Source of the DNA: Lysobacter terrestris
GTDB lineage: Bacteria > Pseudomonadota > Gammaproteobacteria > Xanthomonadales > Xanthomonadaceae
Direction of reading: 5' to 3'
DNA: 64,000 nt
Assembly (NCBI RefSeq): GCF_014489475.1
Contig: NZ_CP060820.1
Location: 2,000,001 to 2,064,000 of the forward strand
Shown here: piece after piece, positions 19,283 through 28,144 of the stretch
Position numbering within the stretch: the first letter of the stretch is position 1
Layout: each line of letters begins with the position of its first letter
Translations under genes and position numbers: made by a program
The notes under the pieces: generated by a model
Databases searched by the model: none
Told to the model about the DNA's origin: nothing
Seen by the model: the letters and a program-made list of their open reading frames with translations, nothing else

Positions 19283-19633
19283 ATGAAAAAGTTTATGGCG
19301 GTGTTCACCGGCTCACCCGACGCGATGGCCCAGTGGCAGGCGTTGGACGAGGCCGAACGCAAGCGGCGCGAAGCCGCCGGCATGCAGGCGTGGAAACAGT
19401 GGGCCGAACAGCTGGGCGACCGGATCGTCGACCACGGCGCCCCGTTGGGAAAGACCAAGCGCGTCACCACCGATGGCATCGCGGACACGCGCAACAACCT
19501 GGCCGCCTACACGGTCGTGCAGGCCGAATCGCAGGACGCGGCAGCGCGGCTGTTCGAAAACCATCCGCACTTCACGATCTTTCCCGGCGACGGCGTGGAG
19601 ATCATGGAGTGCCTGCCGATACCGGGGATGTAA
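19283..19633 (+). CDS. YCII-related domain protein
   Basis: A 116-residue small cytoplasmic protein. The opening MKKFMAVFTGSP, the W-x-x-W-A-E-Q-L-G-D-R-I-V-D-H-G-A-P-L segment and the F-E-N-H-P-H-F hexad resemble the YCII/DGPF ferredoxin-like fold seen in many small proteins of unknown activity. The start is supported by GGGAG eight bases upstream. It is convergent with the Lrp regulator, 33 bases away. The 154 bp before it hold nothing recognisable. Confidence 0.7.
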   Translation: MKKFMAVFTGSPDAMAQWQALDEAERKRREAAGMQAWKQWAEQLGDRIVDHGAPLGKTKRVTTDGIADTRNNLAAYTVVQAESQDAAARLFENHPHFTIFPGDGVEIMECLPIPGM

Positions 19634-19666
19634 GCCGATCCCACTGCCGGGAACGGCACGCGCGCC

Positions 19667-20161
19667 TCAGCGCTTGCGCCGCCCCGGCGGGCGCGTGGGC
19701 AGGGCGAGGCCCTGCTTCACCGCTTCGAACACCATGCGCGTCTCGTAGCGCTTGAGGTTCTCGTCGCCGCCGAACAGGCGCTCGGCGACTTCGCGCGTGT
19801 GTGCCAGGCCGGTGGTGGCCAGGACCACGAGATAGTCCCACTCGCCGGCGAGCACGAAGCACTGCTGCACTTCCGGCGCGGCGCGCAGGCGCGCGTACAG
19901 GGCGGCGTGATGGCGCGCGGACTCGCGTTCCAGCGCGACCAGTACGGTGGCGAGGGTGACGTTGGCGAGCTGCGCCGGATCGAGCACGGCGACCGTGCGC
20001 ATCAGCCCGCTGGCGCGGTAACGCTTGATCCGTCGTTGCACCGCGCTGGCGGACAGGCCGACCGCCTCGCCTAGCGTGGTCAGGGTCTGGCCCGCGTCGC
20101 GCTGCAGCAGGTCGAGCAGGCGGTGGTCGAATTCGTCCAGCGGCAGCGGTGCGGAGGCCAT
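19667..20161 (-). CDS. Lrp/AsnC family transcriptional regulator
   Basis: A 164-residue regulator with an N-terminal winged HTH (D-E-F-D-H-R-L-L-D-L-L-Q-R-D-A-G ... S-A-S-A-V-Q-R-R-I-K-R-Y) and a C-terminal RAM ligand-binding domain (V-Q-Q-C-F-V-L-A-G-E-W-D-Y-L-V-V-L). Family members bind amino acids and act as octamers. Divergent from the DinB-fold gene; an AT-rich palindrome touches its start codon and may be autoregulatory. The ligand is unknown. Confidence 0.93.
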   Translation of the reverse strand: MASAPLPLDEFDHRLLDLLQRDAGQTLTTLGEAVGLSASAVQRRIKRYRASGLMRTVAVLDPAQLANVTLATVLVALERESARHHAALYARLRAAPEVQQCFVLAGEWDYLVVLATTGLAHTREVAERLFGGDENLKRYETRMVFEAVKQGLALPTRPPGRRKR

Positions 20162-20174
20162 GCAAAATTTTTGC
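20162..20174. promoter_or_regulatory. AT-rich palindrome at the lrp-like start (possible Lrp site)
   Basis: GCAAAATTTTTGC is a perfect 6-bp-arm palindrome (GCAAAA / TTTTGC) directly upstream of the minus-strand start codon at 20161. AT-rich dyads of this kind are common Lrp-family operators, and it stands out in GC-rich surroundings. Confidence 0.45.
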
Positions 20175-20330
20175 GCATTGGCGGGTTTATTTTCAAGCGC
20201 GATGCTTGGTGCGCCGATACGCTGTCCTGCAACCCGCGTCGTTGTTGCCCATGCTCCCGCTCGAATGGCTGCTGCCTTCGGCGCAAGGCACGGGCGATGG
20301 TGCCGACGCGCCCGGCCCGGACCCTAGACG

Positions 20331-20849
20331 ATGAACGACGCGAGCATCGACACCACCCTGCAGGCGCTGGCGGCGTTCCCCGCGCAGCTGGCGGCGCATT
20401 ACGCGGCGGTTCCGGCCGGCTTCGCGCGCTGGGCGCCGCCGTCGTGGGATGGCGTTCCCAGCGAGCGCTTCACTGCGCTGGAGCAGGTCCTGCACGTACG
20501 CGACATCGAGATCGACGGCTACCACGTGCGCTTCCGTCGGACGCTGCACGAGCCGCGGCCCGTGCTGGCGGACATCGACAGCTACGCCCTGGCGGCCGAA
20601 CGCGGCTATGCCGGCGACGACGACGTGCAGGGCGCGCTGGTGGAATTCCGCGTTGCGCGCACGCATACGATCGAGCTGTTGTCGGCGTTGCATCCTGACG
20701 ATTGGGCGCGCCCGGCCGAATTCGAAGGCTACGGTCCCGTCACCGTGCGTGGCCTGATGCATTACCTGTGCAGCCACGACCAGCAGCACCTCGCCGGATT
20801 GCAATGGCTGCTGGGCCAGATCGCCGCCGCGCATCCTCGACCTCTCTGA
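20331..20849 (+). CDS. DinB-fold (DinB_2-like) protein
   Basis: A 172-residue four-helix-bundle protein. Metal-ligand-like histidines appear in V-L-H-V-R-D-I-E and in H-Y-L-C-S-H-D-Q-Q-H, as in DinB/YfiT proteins. Such proteins are often thiol-dependent or metal-binding enzymes; no specific reaction is assignable. A CTAGAC element stands just before the ATG, so the mRNA could be leaderless. The yedA-like gene follows after 37 bases, same strand. Confidence 0.75.
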   Translation: MNDASIDTTLQALAAFPAQLAAHYAAVPAGFARWAPPSWDGVPSERFTALEQVLHVRDIEIDGYHVRFRRTLHEPRPVLADIDSYALAAERGYAGDDDVQGALVEFRVARTHTIELLSALHPDDWARPAEFEGYGPVTVRGLMHYLCSHDQQHLAGLQWLLGQIAAAHPRPL

Positions 20850-20886
20850 AGCACGCCCGCTTCATCCCCCAATCGGTTCCCTCCCC

Positions 20887-21822
20887 ATGAACGCTCTTAC
20901 CGCAAGCACCTCCCGTTCCGTGCCCACGCTGGCCGTCGCGCTCGCGCTGACGGCGGTGTACCTGATCTGGGGGTCGACCTACCTCGGCATCCGCTTCGCC
21001 CTGGAGAGCGGGTTGCCGCCGCTGCTGATGGCGGGCACGCGTTTCATCATCGCCGGCGGGCTCATGTTCGTCGTGCTGCGCCTGCGTGGCGAAGCGACGC
21101 CGACGCGCGCGCAATGGCTCAACACCGCGGTGATGGGCGCGCTGTTGCTAGGGCTCGGCAATGGCCTGGTCACCATCGCGCAGCAGTGGGTGTCGTCCGG
21201 GCTCGCGGCGGTCGCGGTGGCGTCCGCGCCGCTGTGGATGGCGCTGTTCTCGGCGATGCGCGGGCAGCATCCGAACCGGCTGGAATGGTGCGGGCTTGCA
21301 GCCGGTTTCGCCGGCGTGCTGTGGCTCAACGCCGGTGGCACGCTGGGTGGCCAGCCGCAGGGACTGGTCGCGCTGCTGATCGCCGCGGTGGCGTGGTCGT
21401 TCGGATCGATCTGGAGTCGCGGCCGTGACCTGCCATCGCCCTTCATGACCGCCGCGGCGCAGATGCTGTGCGGCGGCGTGCTGATGCTGGTGGCCGGTTT
21501 CGCGCTCGGTGAGCGCTTCGACGGCTGGCCGGCGGCGAAGGGCGTGCTGTCGGTCGGTTACCTGATCGTGTTCGGTTCGATCATCGGCTTCTCCGCCTAC
21601 ATCTGGCTGCTGCACCACGTGCGGCCTGCGCTCGCAGGCAGTTATGCCTACGTCAATCCCGCCATCGCGGTGGTGCTGGGCGGCTGGCTGGCGAACGAGC
21701 ACTTCAGCACCTCCGATCTGGGCGCGATGGCCGTGATCCTGGTCGGCGTGGTCGCGATCACGATGGCGAAGGCGCGTGCCAAGCCCGCACCGAAGCCCAC
21801 CAGCGACGAGTCCACGGCATGA
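20887..21822 (+). CDS. yedA: EamA-family drug/metabolite exporter (YedA-like)
   Basis: A 311-residue inner-membrane protein with ten predicted helices in two EamA repeats (first Y-L-I-W-G-S-T-Y-L-G-I-R-F-A, second starting near G-L-V-A-L-L-I-A-A-V-A-W-S-F-G-S). The W-G-S-T-Y opening is typical of YedA. Substrate unknown; the family exports metabolites or amino acids. It overlaps rarD by four bases (ATGA), so the two exporters are co-translated. Confidence 0.87.
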   Translation: MNALTASTSRSVPTLAVALALTAVYLIWGSTYLGIRFALESGLPPLLMAGTRFIIAGGLMFVVLRLRGEATPTRAQWLNTAVMGALLLGLGNGLVTIAQQWVSSGLAAVAVASAPLWMALFSAMRGQHPNRLEWCGLAAGFAGVLWLNAGGTLGGQPQGLVALLIAAVAWSFGSIWSRGRDLPSPFMTAAAQMLCGGVLMLVAGFALGERFDGWPAAKGVLSVGYLIVFGSIIGFSAYIWLLHHVRPALAGSYAYVNPAIAVVLGGWLANEHFSTSDLGAMAVILVGVVAITMAKARAKPAPKPTSDESTA

Positions 21823-22757
21823 GCGCGCATCCGGAAAACCGCGCGGGCCTGTGGGTCGCGCTCGCCTCGTTCGTGCTGTGGGGGCTGATGCCGCTGTACT
21901 GGCACCTGCTCAAGGTGGTGCCGTCGCTGCAGATCGTCGCGCACCGGGTGATCTGGAGCACGCTGCTGGTGGTGGCGTGGCTGCTGTGGAAGCAGGGGCG
22001 CGGCTGGTTGCGCGCCGCGCTGGCGCAACCGCGCGCGGCGTGGATGCTCGCGTTGAGCGGCGCGCTGATCGGCTTCAACTGGAGCCTGTACATCTGGGCG
22101 GTGAACGCCGGCCACGTGGTCGAGAGCAGCCTGGGCTACTTCATCAATCCGCTGCTGAACGTGGTGCTCGGCGTCGCCTTCCTGCATGAACGCCTGCGTC
22201 GCGCGCAGTGGATCGCGGTGGCGTTGGCGACCGCCGGGGTGATCTGGCTGACCGTGCAGTTCGGCCAGCCGCCGTGGATCGCGATCTGCCTGGCGTTGTC
22301 GTTCGCGCTGTACGGCCTACTGCGCAAGCTGGTGGCGATCGACGCGGTGGGCGGGCTCGGTGTGGAGAGCGTGTACCTGTTCCTGCCCGCGCTGGCGGTG
22401 ATGGTGTGGGGCGAGGCGCAGGGTGCGGGCGGCTTCCTGCCGCTGGGCGGCGCGCCGGGCTGGGGCCTCGGCGTCGACCTGCTGCTGGTCTTCGGCGGCG
22501 CGCTGACCGCGTTGCCGCTGATCGGCTTCGCCTTCGCCGTGCGGCGCGTGCCGCTGTCGGTGGTCGGCCTGCTGCAGTACATCGCGCCGACGTTGCAGTT
22601 CCTGACCGGGGTGTTCGTGTTCCACGAAGCCTTCGATCGCGACCGGCTGATCGGCTTCGTCTTCATCTGGATCGGGCTGGCGATCTTCGCGATCGACGGT
22701 GCGTTGCGGGCGCGGCGTACGGGCGTGACGCCGGTGGCTGCCGCAAGTGAGGCCTGA
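21819..22757 (+). CDS. rarD: EamA-family transporter RarD
   Basis: A 312-residue, ten-helix inner-membrane protein. The signature W-G-L-M-P-L-Y-W-H-L-L (about residue 21) and I-G-F-N-W-S-L-Y-I-W-A-V-N (about 85) match RarD. Function is unproven beyond its transporter fold. It overlaps the yedA-like gene and is followed by an intergenic repeat. Confidence 0.92.
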   Translation: MSAHPENRAGLWVALASFVLWGLMPLYWHLLKVVPSLQIVAHRVIWSTLLVVAWLLWKQGRGWLRAALAQPRAAWMLALSGALIGFNWSLYIWAVNAGHVVESSLGYFINPLLNVVLGVAFLHERLRRAQWIAVALATAGVIWLTVQFGQPPWIAICLALSFALYGLLRKLVAIDAVGGLGVESVYLFLPALAVMVWGEAQGAGGFLPLGGAPGWGLGVDLLLVFGGALTALPLIGFAFAVRRVPLSVVGLLQYIAPTLQFLTGVFVFHEAFDRDRLIGFVFIWIGLAIFAIDGALRARRTGVTPVAAASEA

Positions 22758-22760
22758 ATG

Positions 22761-22950
22761 ATCTCCCTCTCCCCGCAGGCGGGGAGAGGGTGCCCGCAGG
22801 GCGGGTGAGGGGAGGCGAGCGCAGCGAGTTGCGGTTGCTTTGCGCTGTGGGTTTTTCAGCATCGGGGAGTCGAAGCAGCTCGCTGCGCTCGCCCCCTCAT
22901 CTGCCCTGCGGGCATCTTCTCCCCGCAGGCGGGGAGAAGAGAAAACAGCC
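22761..22950. repeat. Paired CTCCCCGC-GCGGGGAG intergenic repeat (family B)
   Basis: Two hairpins, CTCCCCGCAGGCGGGGAG near 22768 and again near 22919, with CCCGCAGGGCGGGTGAGGGG and its complement between, make a ~190 bp inverted structure. The same motif recurs singly at 36530-36583 and 46023-46130. It separates convergent rarD and the cytochrome gene and may terminate both. Confidence 0.8.
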
Positions 22951-22959
22951 GCGGTCACC

Positions 22960-23559
22960 TCACGCGTCCGGGCACGGCCCGCCCGCATCCACCCAGGTCT
23001 TGAACGCCGCGACGAGTTCGGCGTGTGGCATCGGCACCGGGGTGCGTTTGCCGCCCGGCTCCCAGCCCCACAGCACCAGCTTGTCCTCGCTGACGTGCTT
23101 GAGCAGTGCGGGCAGGTCGCGGTTCCCGTTGCGCTTGCGGTCCTTGATCATCGCGCAGGTGTCCTTCGGCGACAGGCCGATCCACGCCATCTTGTGGCTC
23201 GGTGGTGGCAGGCCCCAGTGCGGCGCGCCGGGTGGTGCATGCGGGCCGTAGCTGGCCGGCGAATTCCTGTCGCCGTGGCAACTCGCGCAGGGCAGGCCCG
23301 CGGCGCCATGGCCTTCCGGTCCGCGCACTATGCCCATCGGGTGCGGCACGCCGACGTCGGTCACCAGCGGCGAATTGCCGGGGATGTGGCAGTTGGCGCA
23401 GCGCGGGTGCTGGAACACCGCATGCACCGTGGCGAACGCGGCCTTGCCGGCCTGTTGCCGTTCCGGCGCGGCCTGGGTATCGCAGCCGGCGAGGGCGAGC
23501 ACGGCGCACAGCATGGCCGCGATGTGCAGCACGGATGGGGTCGGCATCTGGATTCGCAT
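22960..23559 (-). CDS. Diheme c-type cytochrome lipoprotein of the molybdenum hydroxylase operon
   Basis: A 199-residue lipoprotein (signal ending L-A-L-A-G-C) with two heme c sites, C-A-N-C-H and C-A-S-C-H. It lies directly downstream of the Mo-subunit gene, with only ten bases between, so it probably takes electrons from that enzyme in the periplasm. Of two close ATGs I choose 23559, which has GAGG eight bases upstream; 23568 is too close to it. Confidence 0.82.
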   Translation of the reverse strand: MRIQMPTPSVLHIAAMLCAVLALAGCDTQAAPERQQAGKAAFATVHAVFQHPRCANCHIPGNSPLVTDVGVPHPMGIVRGPEGHGAAGLPCASCHGDRNSPASYGPHAPPGAPHWGLPPPSHKMAWIGLSPKDTCAMIKDRKRNGNRDLPALLKHVSEDKLVLWGWEPGGKRTPVPMPHAELVAAFKTWVDAGGPCPDA

Positions 23560-23569
23560 GGCATGCACC

Positions 23570-25762
23570 TCAGGCCCGTGCCGACGCGTCGGCCGGCAGT
23601 TGCAGCGGCAGTTCGCGCAGGCGTTGCCCGGTCAGCACGAACACGGCATTGGCGACCGCGGGCGCGATCGGCGGCACGCCGGTCTCGCCGACGCCGCCGG
23701 ATTTCTCCGTGCTCGGCACGATGTGCACCTCGACCGCCGGCATCTCGTGCAGGCGCAGCACCGCATAGTCGTGGAAGTTGGACTGCTGCACGCGGCCGTT
23801 GCGGAAACTGAGCTGGCTGTGCAGCACTGCGCCGAGGCCGAAGGCGATGCCGGATTCCATCTGTGCGCGGATGCCTTCCGGATTCACCGCGACGCCGCAG
23901 TCGATCGCGCACACCACGCGATGCACGTGGATCGCGCGCGATCGTCCCGCGGATTGTTCCAGCGATACTTCGGCCACCTGCGCGACGTAGCTGCCGAAGG
24001 ATTCGTGCACGGCGATGCCGCGGGCGCGGCCTTTCTTCAGCGGCTTGCCCCAGCCGGCTTTTTCGGCGGCGAGGTTGAGCACGCCGAGGTGACGCGGGTG
24101 CTTCTGCAGCAGTTCGCGCCGGTAGGCGAGCGGGTCCTGCTTCGCCGCGTGCGCGAGTTCGTCGATCAGGCTTTCCATCACGAAGCCGGTGTGGCTGTGC
24201 CCGACCGAGCGCCACCACAGCACCGGCACCGGCGTGCGCGGCGAATGCAGGTCGACCCGATGGTCGGGGACCTCCTTCAGGTACGGCGAATCGGCGACGC
24301 CTTCGACCGAAGTCGCGTCGACGCCGTTCTTCACCATCACCGCTTCGAACGGTGAGCCGGCAGTGATCGATTGCCCGGCGATGCCGTGTTGCCAGGCGAC
24401 CGGCATGCCCTTCGCGTCGACGCCGATGCGCGCGTCGTGCACGTAGGCAGGGCGGTAGTAGCCGCCGCGGATGTCGTCCTCGCGCGACCACACTGTTTTC
24501 ACCGGCGCGCCCGCGGCCTTGGCGACGTGCACCGCTTCGGTGACGAAGTCCGACGTCGGCGTCGCGCGCCGGCCGAAGCCGCCGCCGAGGAAGGTGGTGT
24601 GGATCTGCACCTGCTCGGGCTTGAGGCCGAGGATCTTCGCGGCGACCTGCTGGTCCATCGTCTGGAACTGCGTGCCGGTCCAGATCTCGCACGCGCCCTT
24701 GCCGGCCTTCACCGTGCAGTTGAGCGGTTCCATCGGCGCGTGCGCGAGGTAGGGCACGGCGTAGATCGCGTTCAGTGTCCGCGTCGCCTTGGGCAATGCA
24801 CTGGCGACATCGCCGGCCTGCGCGGCGCTGGCGCCGGCGGTCGCGGCGAGCCGCGCGAGTTCGGCGTGCATCGCCGCGCTGTCCAGCATCGCGCCCTCGC
24901 CCAGCTCCCAGTCGACCTGCAACGCATCGCGGCCGAGCTTGGCGGCCCAGTAATGGTCGGCGACGACGGCCACGCCGCTGGGCACCTGCACGACCTTGCG
25001 CACGCCATCGATCTTCAGCGCTGCGGCTGCGTCGAACGATTTCACCTTCGCGCCGAACACTGGCCCGCGCGCCACCACCGCGGTGAGCAGCCCGGGGAAC
25101 TGCACGTCCATGCCGAACTGCGCACGGCCGGTGATCTTCTCCGGCGAGTCCAGGCGCTTGGTCGCCTTGCCGATGAGTTTCCAGTCCTTCGCGTCCTTGA
25201 GCTTCAGCGAGGCAGGGTCGGGCGCCGTGAGCTTGCCGGCGTCGTCGGCGAGGTCGCCGTAGCGCACGCGGTGCGTGCCGGCGATCACTTCGCCGTTCTC
25301 GGTGTGCACCTGCTCCAGCGGCACGTCGAAGCGCGTTGCCGCGGCCTGCATGAGCCTCTGTCGCGCCGCCGCGCCGGCCTGGCGGTAGCGGTCGAATTCG
25401 GACCAGGTCGAGGTCGAGCCGCCGGTCATCTGCATGCCGAACGCGGTGTGCGCATAGGCCGCTGCGGCCGGCGCGTGTTCGACGCGGATCTTGGACCAGT
25501 CCGCATCGAGTTCCTCGGCGATCAGCATCGGCAACGCGGTCCAGATGCCCTGGCCCATTTCCGAGTGCGCGATCAGCACAGTGACGGTGTCGTCGTTGCC
25601 CACGCGCAGGAACGCGTTGGGCACGAAGGCCGCGCTCGCGACAGCATCGCCGAGGGCGAGCCGGCGCGCGCCGGGGATGACGAAGGCGACCACGAGGCCG
25701 CCGCCGATCACGGCGCCGGCCTTGAGGAAGTTGCGACGGGAAAGCTTGGTGATTGCGTTCAC
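23570..25762 (-). CDS. iorB: Isoquinoline 1-oxidoreductase-type molybdopterin subunit
   Basis: A 730-residue large subunit of the xanthine oxidase family, of the IorB/aldehyde-dehydrogenase kind. The N-terminus S-R-R-N-F-L-K followed by a hydrophobic stretch is a Tat-type signal, so the enzyme should act in the periplasm. Mo-pterin-family blocks visible include H-S-E-M-G-Q-G-I-W-T, T-F-L-G-G-G-F-G-R-R-A and G-V-G-E-T-G-V-P-P-I near the C-terminus. It starts at GTG with GGAG seven bases upstream. The substrate (N-heterocycle or aldehyde) is not determinable. Partner genes lie on either side. Confidence 0.9.
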   Translation of the reverse strand: MNAITKLSRRNFLKAGAVIGGGLVVAFVIPGARRLALGDAVASAAFVPNAFLRVGNDDTVTVLIAHSEMGQGIWTALPMLIAEELDADWSKIRVEHAPAAAAYAHTAFGMQMTGGSTSTWSEFDRYRQAGAAARQRLMQAAATRFDVPLEQVHTENGEVIAGTHRVRYGDLADDAGKLTAPDPASLKLKDAKDWKLIGKATKRLDSPEKITGRAQFGMDVQFPGLLTAVVARGPVFGAKVKSFDAAAALKIDGVRKVVQVPSGVAVVADHYWAAKLGRDALQVDWELGEGAMLDSAAMHAELARLAATAGASAAQAGDVASALPKATRTLNAIYAVPYLAHAPMEPLNCTVKAGKGACEIWTGTQFQTMDQQVAAKILGLKPEQVQIHTTFLGGGFGRRATPTSDFVTEAVHVAKAAGAPVKTVWSREDDIRGGYYRPAYVHDARIGVDAKGMPVAWQHGIAGQSITAGSPFEAVMVKNGVDATSVEGVADSPYLKEVPDHRVDLHSPRTPVPVLWWRSVGHSHTGFVMESLIDELAHAAKQDPLAYRRELLQKHPRHLGVLNLAAEKAGWGKPLKKGRARGIAVHESFGSYVAQVAEVSLEQSAGRSRAIHVHRVVCAIDCGVAVNPEGIRAQMESGIAFGLGAVLHSQLSFRNGRVQQSNFHDYAVLRLHEMPAVEVHIVPSTEKSGGVGETGVPPIAPAVANAVFVLTGQRLRELPLQLPADASARA

Positions 25763-25847
25763 GGGAATGCTCCGTAGAACCTTCGATACCGGCGTTGCCG
25801 AGGCCGTTACGACAAAGCGCCGCTGCTCCCTGCCGCAGCCCGCAGGC

Positions 25848-25869
25848 GCGGCGTCAGCGGTGACGCCGC
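25848..25869 (-). other. Hairpin between iorA and iorB
   Basis: A perfect 9-bp stem GCGGCGTCA / TGACGCCGC with a 4-base loop sits immediately after the iorA stop codon, inside the 108-bp gap to iorB. It lacks a T-tract on the minus strand, so it more likely stabilises the upstream mRNA or tunes subunit ratio than terminates. Confidence 0.5.
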
Positions 25870-25870
25870 T

Positions 25871-26335
25871 TTAAGTCTCTCGCGGGCCGGCGATTTCAGC
25901 CGCGCGATGCACCGCGGCGCGGATGCGCGGATAGGTGCCGCAGCGGCAGATGTTGCCGGACATCGCCTGGTCGATATCGGTATCGCTGGGGTTGGGCAGC
26001 TTCGCCAGCAGCGCGGCGGCGGCCATCACCTGGCCGGACTGGCAGTAACCGCACTGCACGACGTCCAGTTCCGTCCACGCACGCTGCACCGGGTGGTCGC
26101 CGGCTTTCGACAGGCCTTCGATCGTCGTGACCTGCTTGCCGACCACGCTTTCGGCGGGCGTGACGCAGGCGCGCCGCGGGACGCCGTCCACGTGCACGGT
26201 GCAGGCACCGCACTGCGCGACGCCGCAGCCGAACTTGGTGCCGGTCATGCCGAGCAGGTCGCGCAGCACCCAGAGCAGCGGCATCTCCGGTGGCGCGGCC
26301 ACCTCGTGCTCGGTGCCATTGACGTGCAGCTTCAT
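25871..26335 (-). CDS. iorA: Isoquinoline 1-oxidoreductase-type 2Fe-2S subunit
   Basis: A 154-residue small subunit carrying two [2Fe-2S] clusters: plant-type [12 protein letters not shown] (about residue 38) and the helical-domain ligands C-G-Y-C-Q-S-G and C-R-C-G-T-Y. It has no signal peptide, so it would be co-exported with the Tat-bearing large subunit, as known for this family. Start 26335 fits the usual M-K-L-x-V-N-G opening and has GAGGGAG upstream. First gene of the minus-strand operon. Confidence 0.93.
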   Translation of the reverse strand: MKLHVNGTEHEVAAPPEMPLLWVLRDLLGMTGTKFGCGVAQCGACTVHVDGVPRRACVTPAESVVGKQVTTIEGLSKAGDHPVQRAWTELDVVQCGYCQSGQVMAAAALLAKLPNPSDTDIDQAMSGNICRCGTYPRIRAAVHRAAEIAGPRET

Positions 26336-26467
26336 GGCGCGCTCCCTCAAGTCGGGAAGGCCGAGCCTACTCCTGCACCGGCGCGCATGCACGGCGGGGC
26401 GCAGCAGCGCCGGCCGCCGGCGCGGGCATAGACTGCGCAGGTCGCCAGCGCTCCGGGCCTGCATCGC
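26336..26467. promoter_or_regulatory. Divergent control region between iorA operon and xdhC
   Basis: 132 bases between two divergent starts. TAGACT (about 26427) on the plus strand and TAGGCT on the minus strand (complement near 26365-26370) are plausible -10 elements; no convincing -35 boxes or operator dyads are visible. Confidence 0.3.
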
Positions 26468-27460
26468 ATGGACATCGAGGTTGCCGTCACCCGTTCGCCG
26501 CCCGGTGGCCCGCGCGCCGTGCTGGAAGCGTCCGCGCTCGCGGCCGAACGCGACGAAGCCGCGGTGCTGGCGCTGGTGGTGGCGACCGAGGGTTCGACCT
26601 ATGTCCGTTCCGGCACGATGGCCTTGTTCGGCGGCGAATCGGGCCAGGTCGGCTGGCTCAGCGGCGGCTGCCTGGAGCCGGAGATCGAACGCCGCGCGCA
26701 GCGAGCGGCGGCGGCCGGGGGCATGGACTGGCTGGATATCGACACCCGCGACGACGAGGACCTGTTTTCCGGCTCGGCCCTGGGCTGCCGCGGTCGCCTG
26801 CGCCTGGCCTTGCTGCCGTTGCGGTCAATGCCCCGATGGGGGGAGCTGGTCCAGGCCTGGCTTCGCGCCGAAGCGCCGCTGTGCATCGCGATTTCCGCTG
26901 CAGGCGAACTGCGCGCGCACGCGGGCGCGCTGGAGCAGCAATGGCAGCTCGCGCCGCTGTCGGCAGGCGATGTGGGGAGCGGTCCGTGGTCCGTGGACAT
27001 CGCGGCGCCGCCCACGGTCGCGATCTTCGGCGCCGGCCCGGAAACGCCGGCGTTGCTGCCGGCACTGCGCACCCTCGGCTGGATGGTCACGCTGGTCGAA
27101 CAACGCCCGCGCTGGGCGCCGCTGGCCGCGACCGCCGACACGGCGATCGAACGCGCGCCGCAGGCGGCAATCGCCGCGCTGGCGAATGCACGCTGCGATG
27201 CCGCACTGGTGATGCACCACCACTTCGAACTCGATCGCGAAGCGCTGGCCGCGCTCGCCGACACCGGCATCGGCTTCATCGGCCTGCTCGGGCCACCGCG
27301 GCGTCGCGACGACCTGTTCCGCGTGCTGCCGCCGGCGGCGTGCGTCGCGCTGGCACCGCGGCTGCATGCGCCGGTCGGCCTCAACCTCGGCGGGCACGGT
27401 CCCGAAGCCATCGCGCTCAGCATCGCCGCGCAGCTGCACGCGTACCGCCACGCGCCATGA
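26468..27460 (+). CDS. xdhC: XdhC-family molybdenum hydroxylase maturation protein
   Basis: A 330-residue protein of the XdhC/CoxF family, which inserts or sulfurates the molybdenum cofactor of hydroxylases. The N-terminal XdhC_CoxI part has [14 protein letters not shown] and [10 protein letters not shown]; the C-terminal Rossmann part has [12 protein letters not shown] and I-G-L-L-G-P-P-R-R. Divergent from iorA and overlapping mocA by four bases, so it very likely matures the neighbouring IorAB enzyme. Confidence 0.92.
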   Translation: MDIEVAVTRSPPGGPRAVLEASALAAERDEAAVLALVVATEGSTYVRSGTMALFGGESGQVGWLSGGCLEPEIERRAQRAAAAGGMDWLDIDTRDDEDLFSGSALGCRGRLRLALLPLRSMPRWGELVQAWLRAEAPLCIAISAAGELRAHAGALEQQWQLAPLSAGDVGSGPWSVDIAAPPTVAIFGAGPETPALLPALRTLGWMVTLVEQRPRWAPLAATADTAIERAPQAAIAALANARCDAALVMHHHFELDREALAALADTGIGFIGLLGPPRRRDDLFRVLPPAACVALAPRLHAPVGLNLGGHGPEAIALSIAAQLHAYRHAP

Positions 27461-28107
27461 GCGACGGCGCTGCGGCGAGCGCTCACGCGGCCATCGTGCT
27501 GGCCGCCGGCGGCAGTCGCCGGCTCGGCCATCCGAAGCAGCTGCTGACCCGCGGTGGCGAGGCGCTGGTGCACCGCGCGGTGCGGCTTGCCGTCGCCTCC
27601 GGTGCCACGCGCGTCGTGGCGGTCCTTGGCTGCGGGCATGCACGCGTCGCGCAGGCCATCGCCGACCTGGATGTGGAGGTCCACGTCAACGCGCATTGGG
27701 AGCAGGGACTCGCCGGCAGCCTGCAACTGGCTGCGCATGCCTTGCAGGAGCACGCATCTTCGAGCATCGCTGCGATGGCGCCCGTCGCTCGCGTGCTGAT
27801 CCTCGGCTGCGACCAGCCCGCGCTGGAAGCCGCGCACCTGCAGCAACTGCTGTCGGGCTCGGCCGTTGCGGCTTCCGGTTGCGCCGCCACGGTGCACGGC
27901 GAGCGGCTGGGTTCGCCGGCCGCGGTGCCGGTCGCCTGGTTGCAGTCGATGCAGGACCTGCAGGGCGATCGCGGCTTCGGCGCCCACCTCAACGCGTTCG
28001 CGCCGGACAGGGTCTGGCGCCTGCATGCACCGGAGCTGCAACTGGATATCGACACGCCCGAAAACGAACAGGCCGCGATTGCGCGCGGCCTGCTCGATGG
28101 TGCCTAG
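27457..28107 (+). CDS. mocA: MocA-like molybdenum cofactor cytidylyltransferase
   Basis: A 216-residue NTP-transferase. The signature I-V-L-A-A-G-G-S-R-R-L-G-H-P-K-Q-L-L is the nucleotide-binding loop of MobA-like enzymes, and the later L-I-L-G-C-D-Q-P-A-L-E-A-A-H-L carries the metal-binding Asp. Members next to xdhC convert Mo-molybdopterin to its cytosine dinucleotide form. The start overlaps xdhC (ATGA). Confidence 0.9.
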   Translation: MSDGAAASAHAAIVLAAGGSRRLGHPKQLLTRGGEALVHRAVRLAVASGATRVVAVLGCGHARVAQAIADLDVEVHVNAHWEQGLAGSLQLAAHALQEHASSSIAAMAPVARVLILGCDQPALEAAHLQQLLSGSAVAASGCAATVHGERLGSPAAVPVAWLQSMQDLQGDRGFGAHLNAFAPDRVWRLHAPELQLDIDTPENEQAAIARGLLDGA

Positions 28108-28144
28108 CGCCCTCTCCCGTACGCGGAAGAGGGTGGGAGAGCGG

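Noticed and set aside
15598-19497. A 1299-codon open frame on the minus strand across prc and ada
   Set aside because: It is antisense to well-supported genes; long antisense frames are normal in GC-rich DNA, and its product is His/Arg/Val-rich without any domain.
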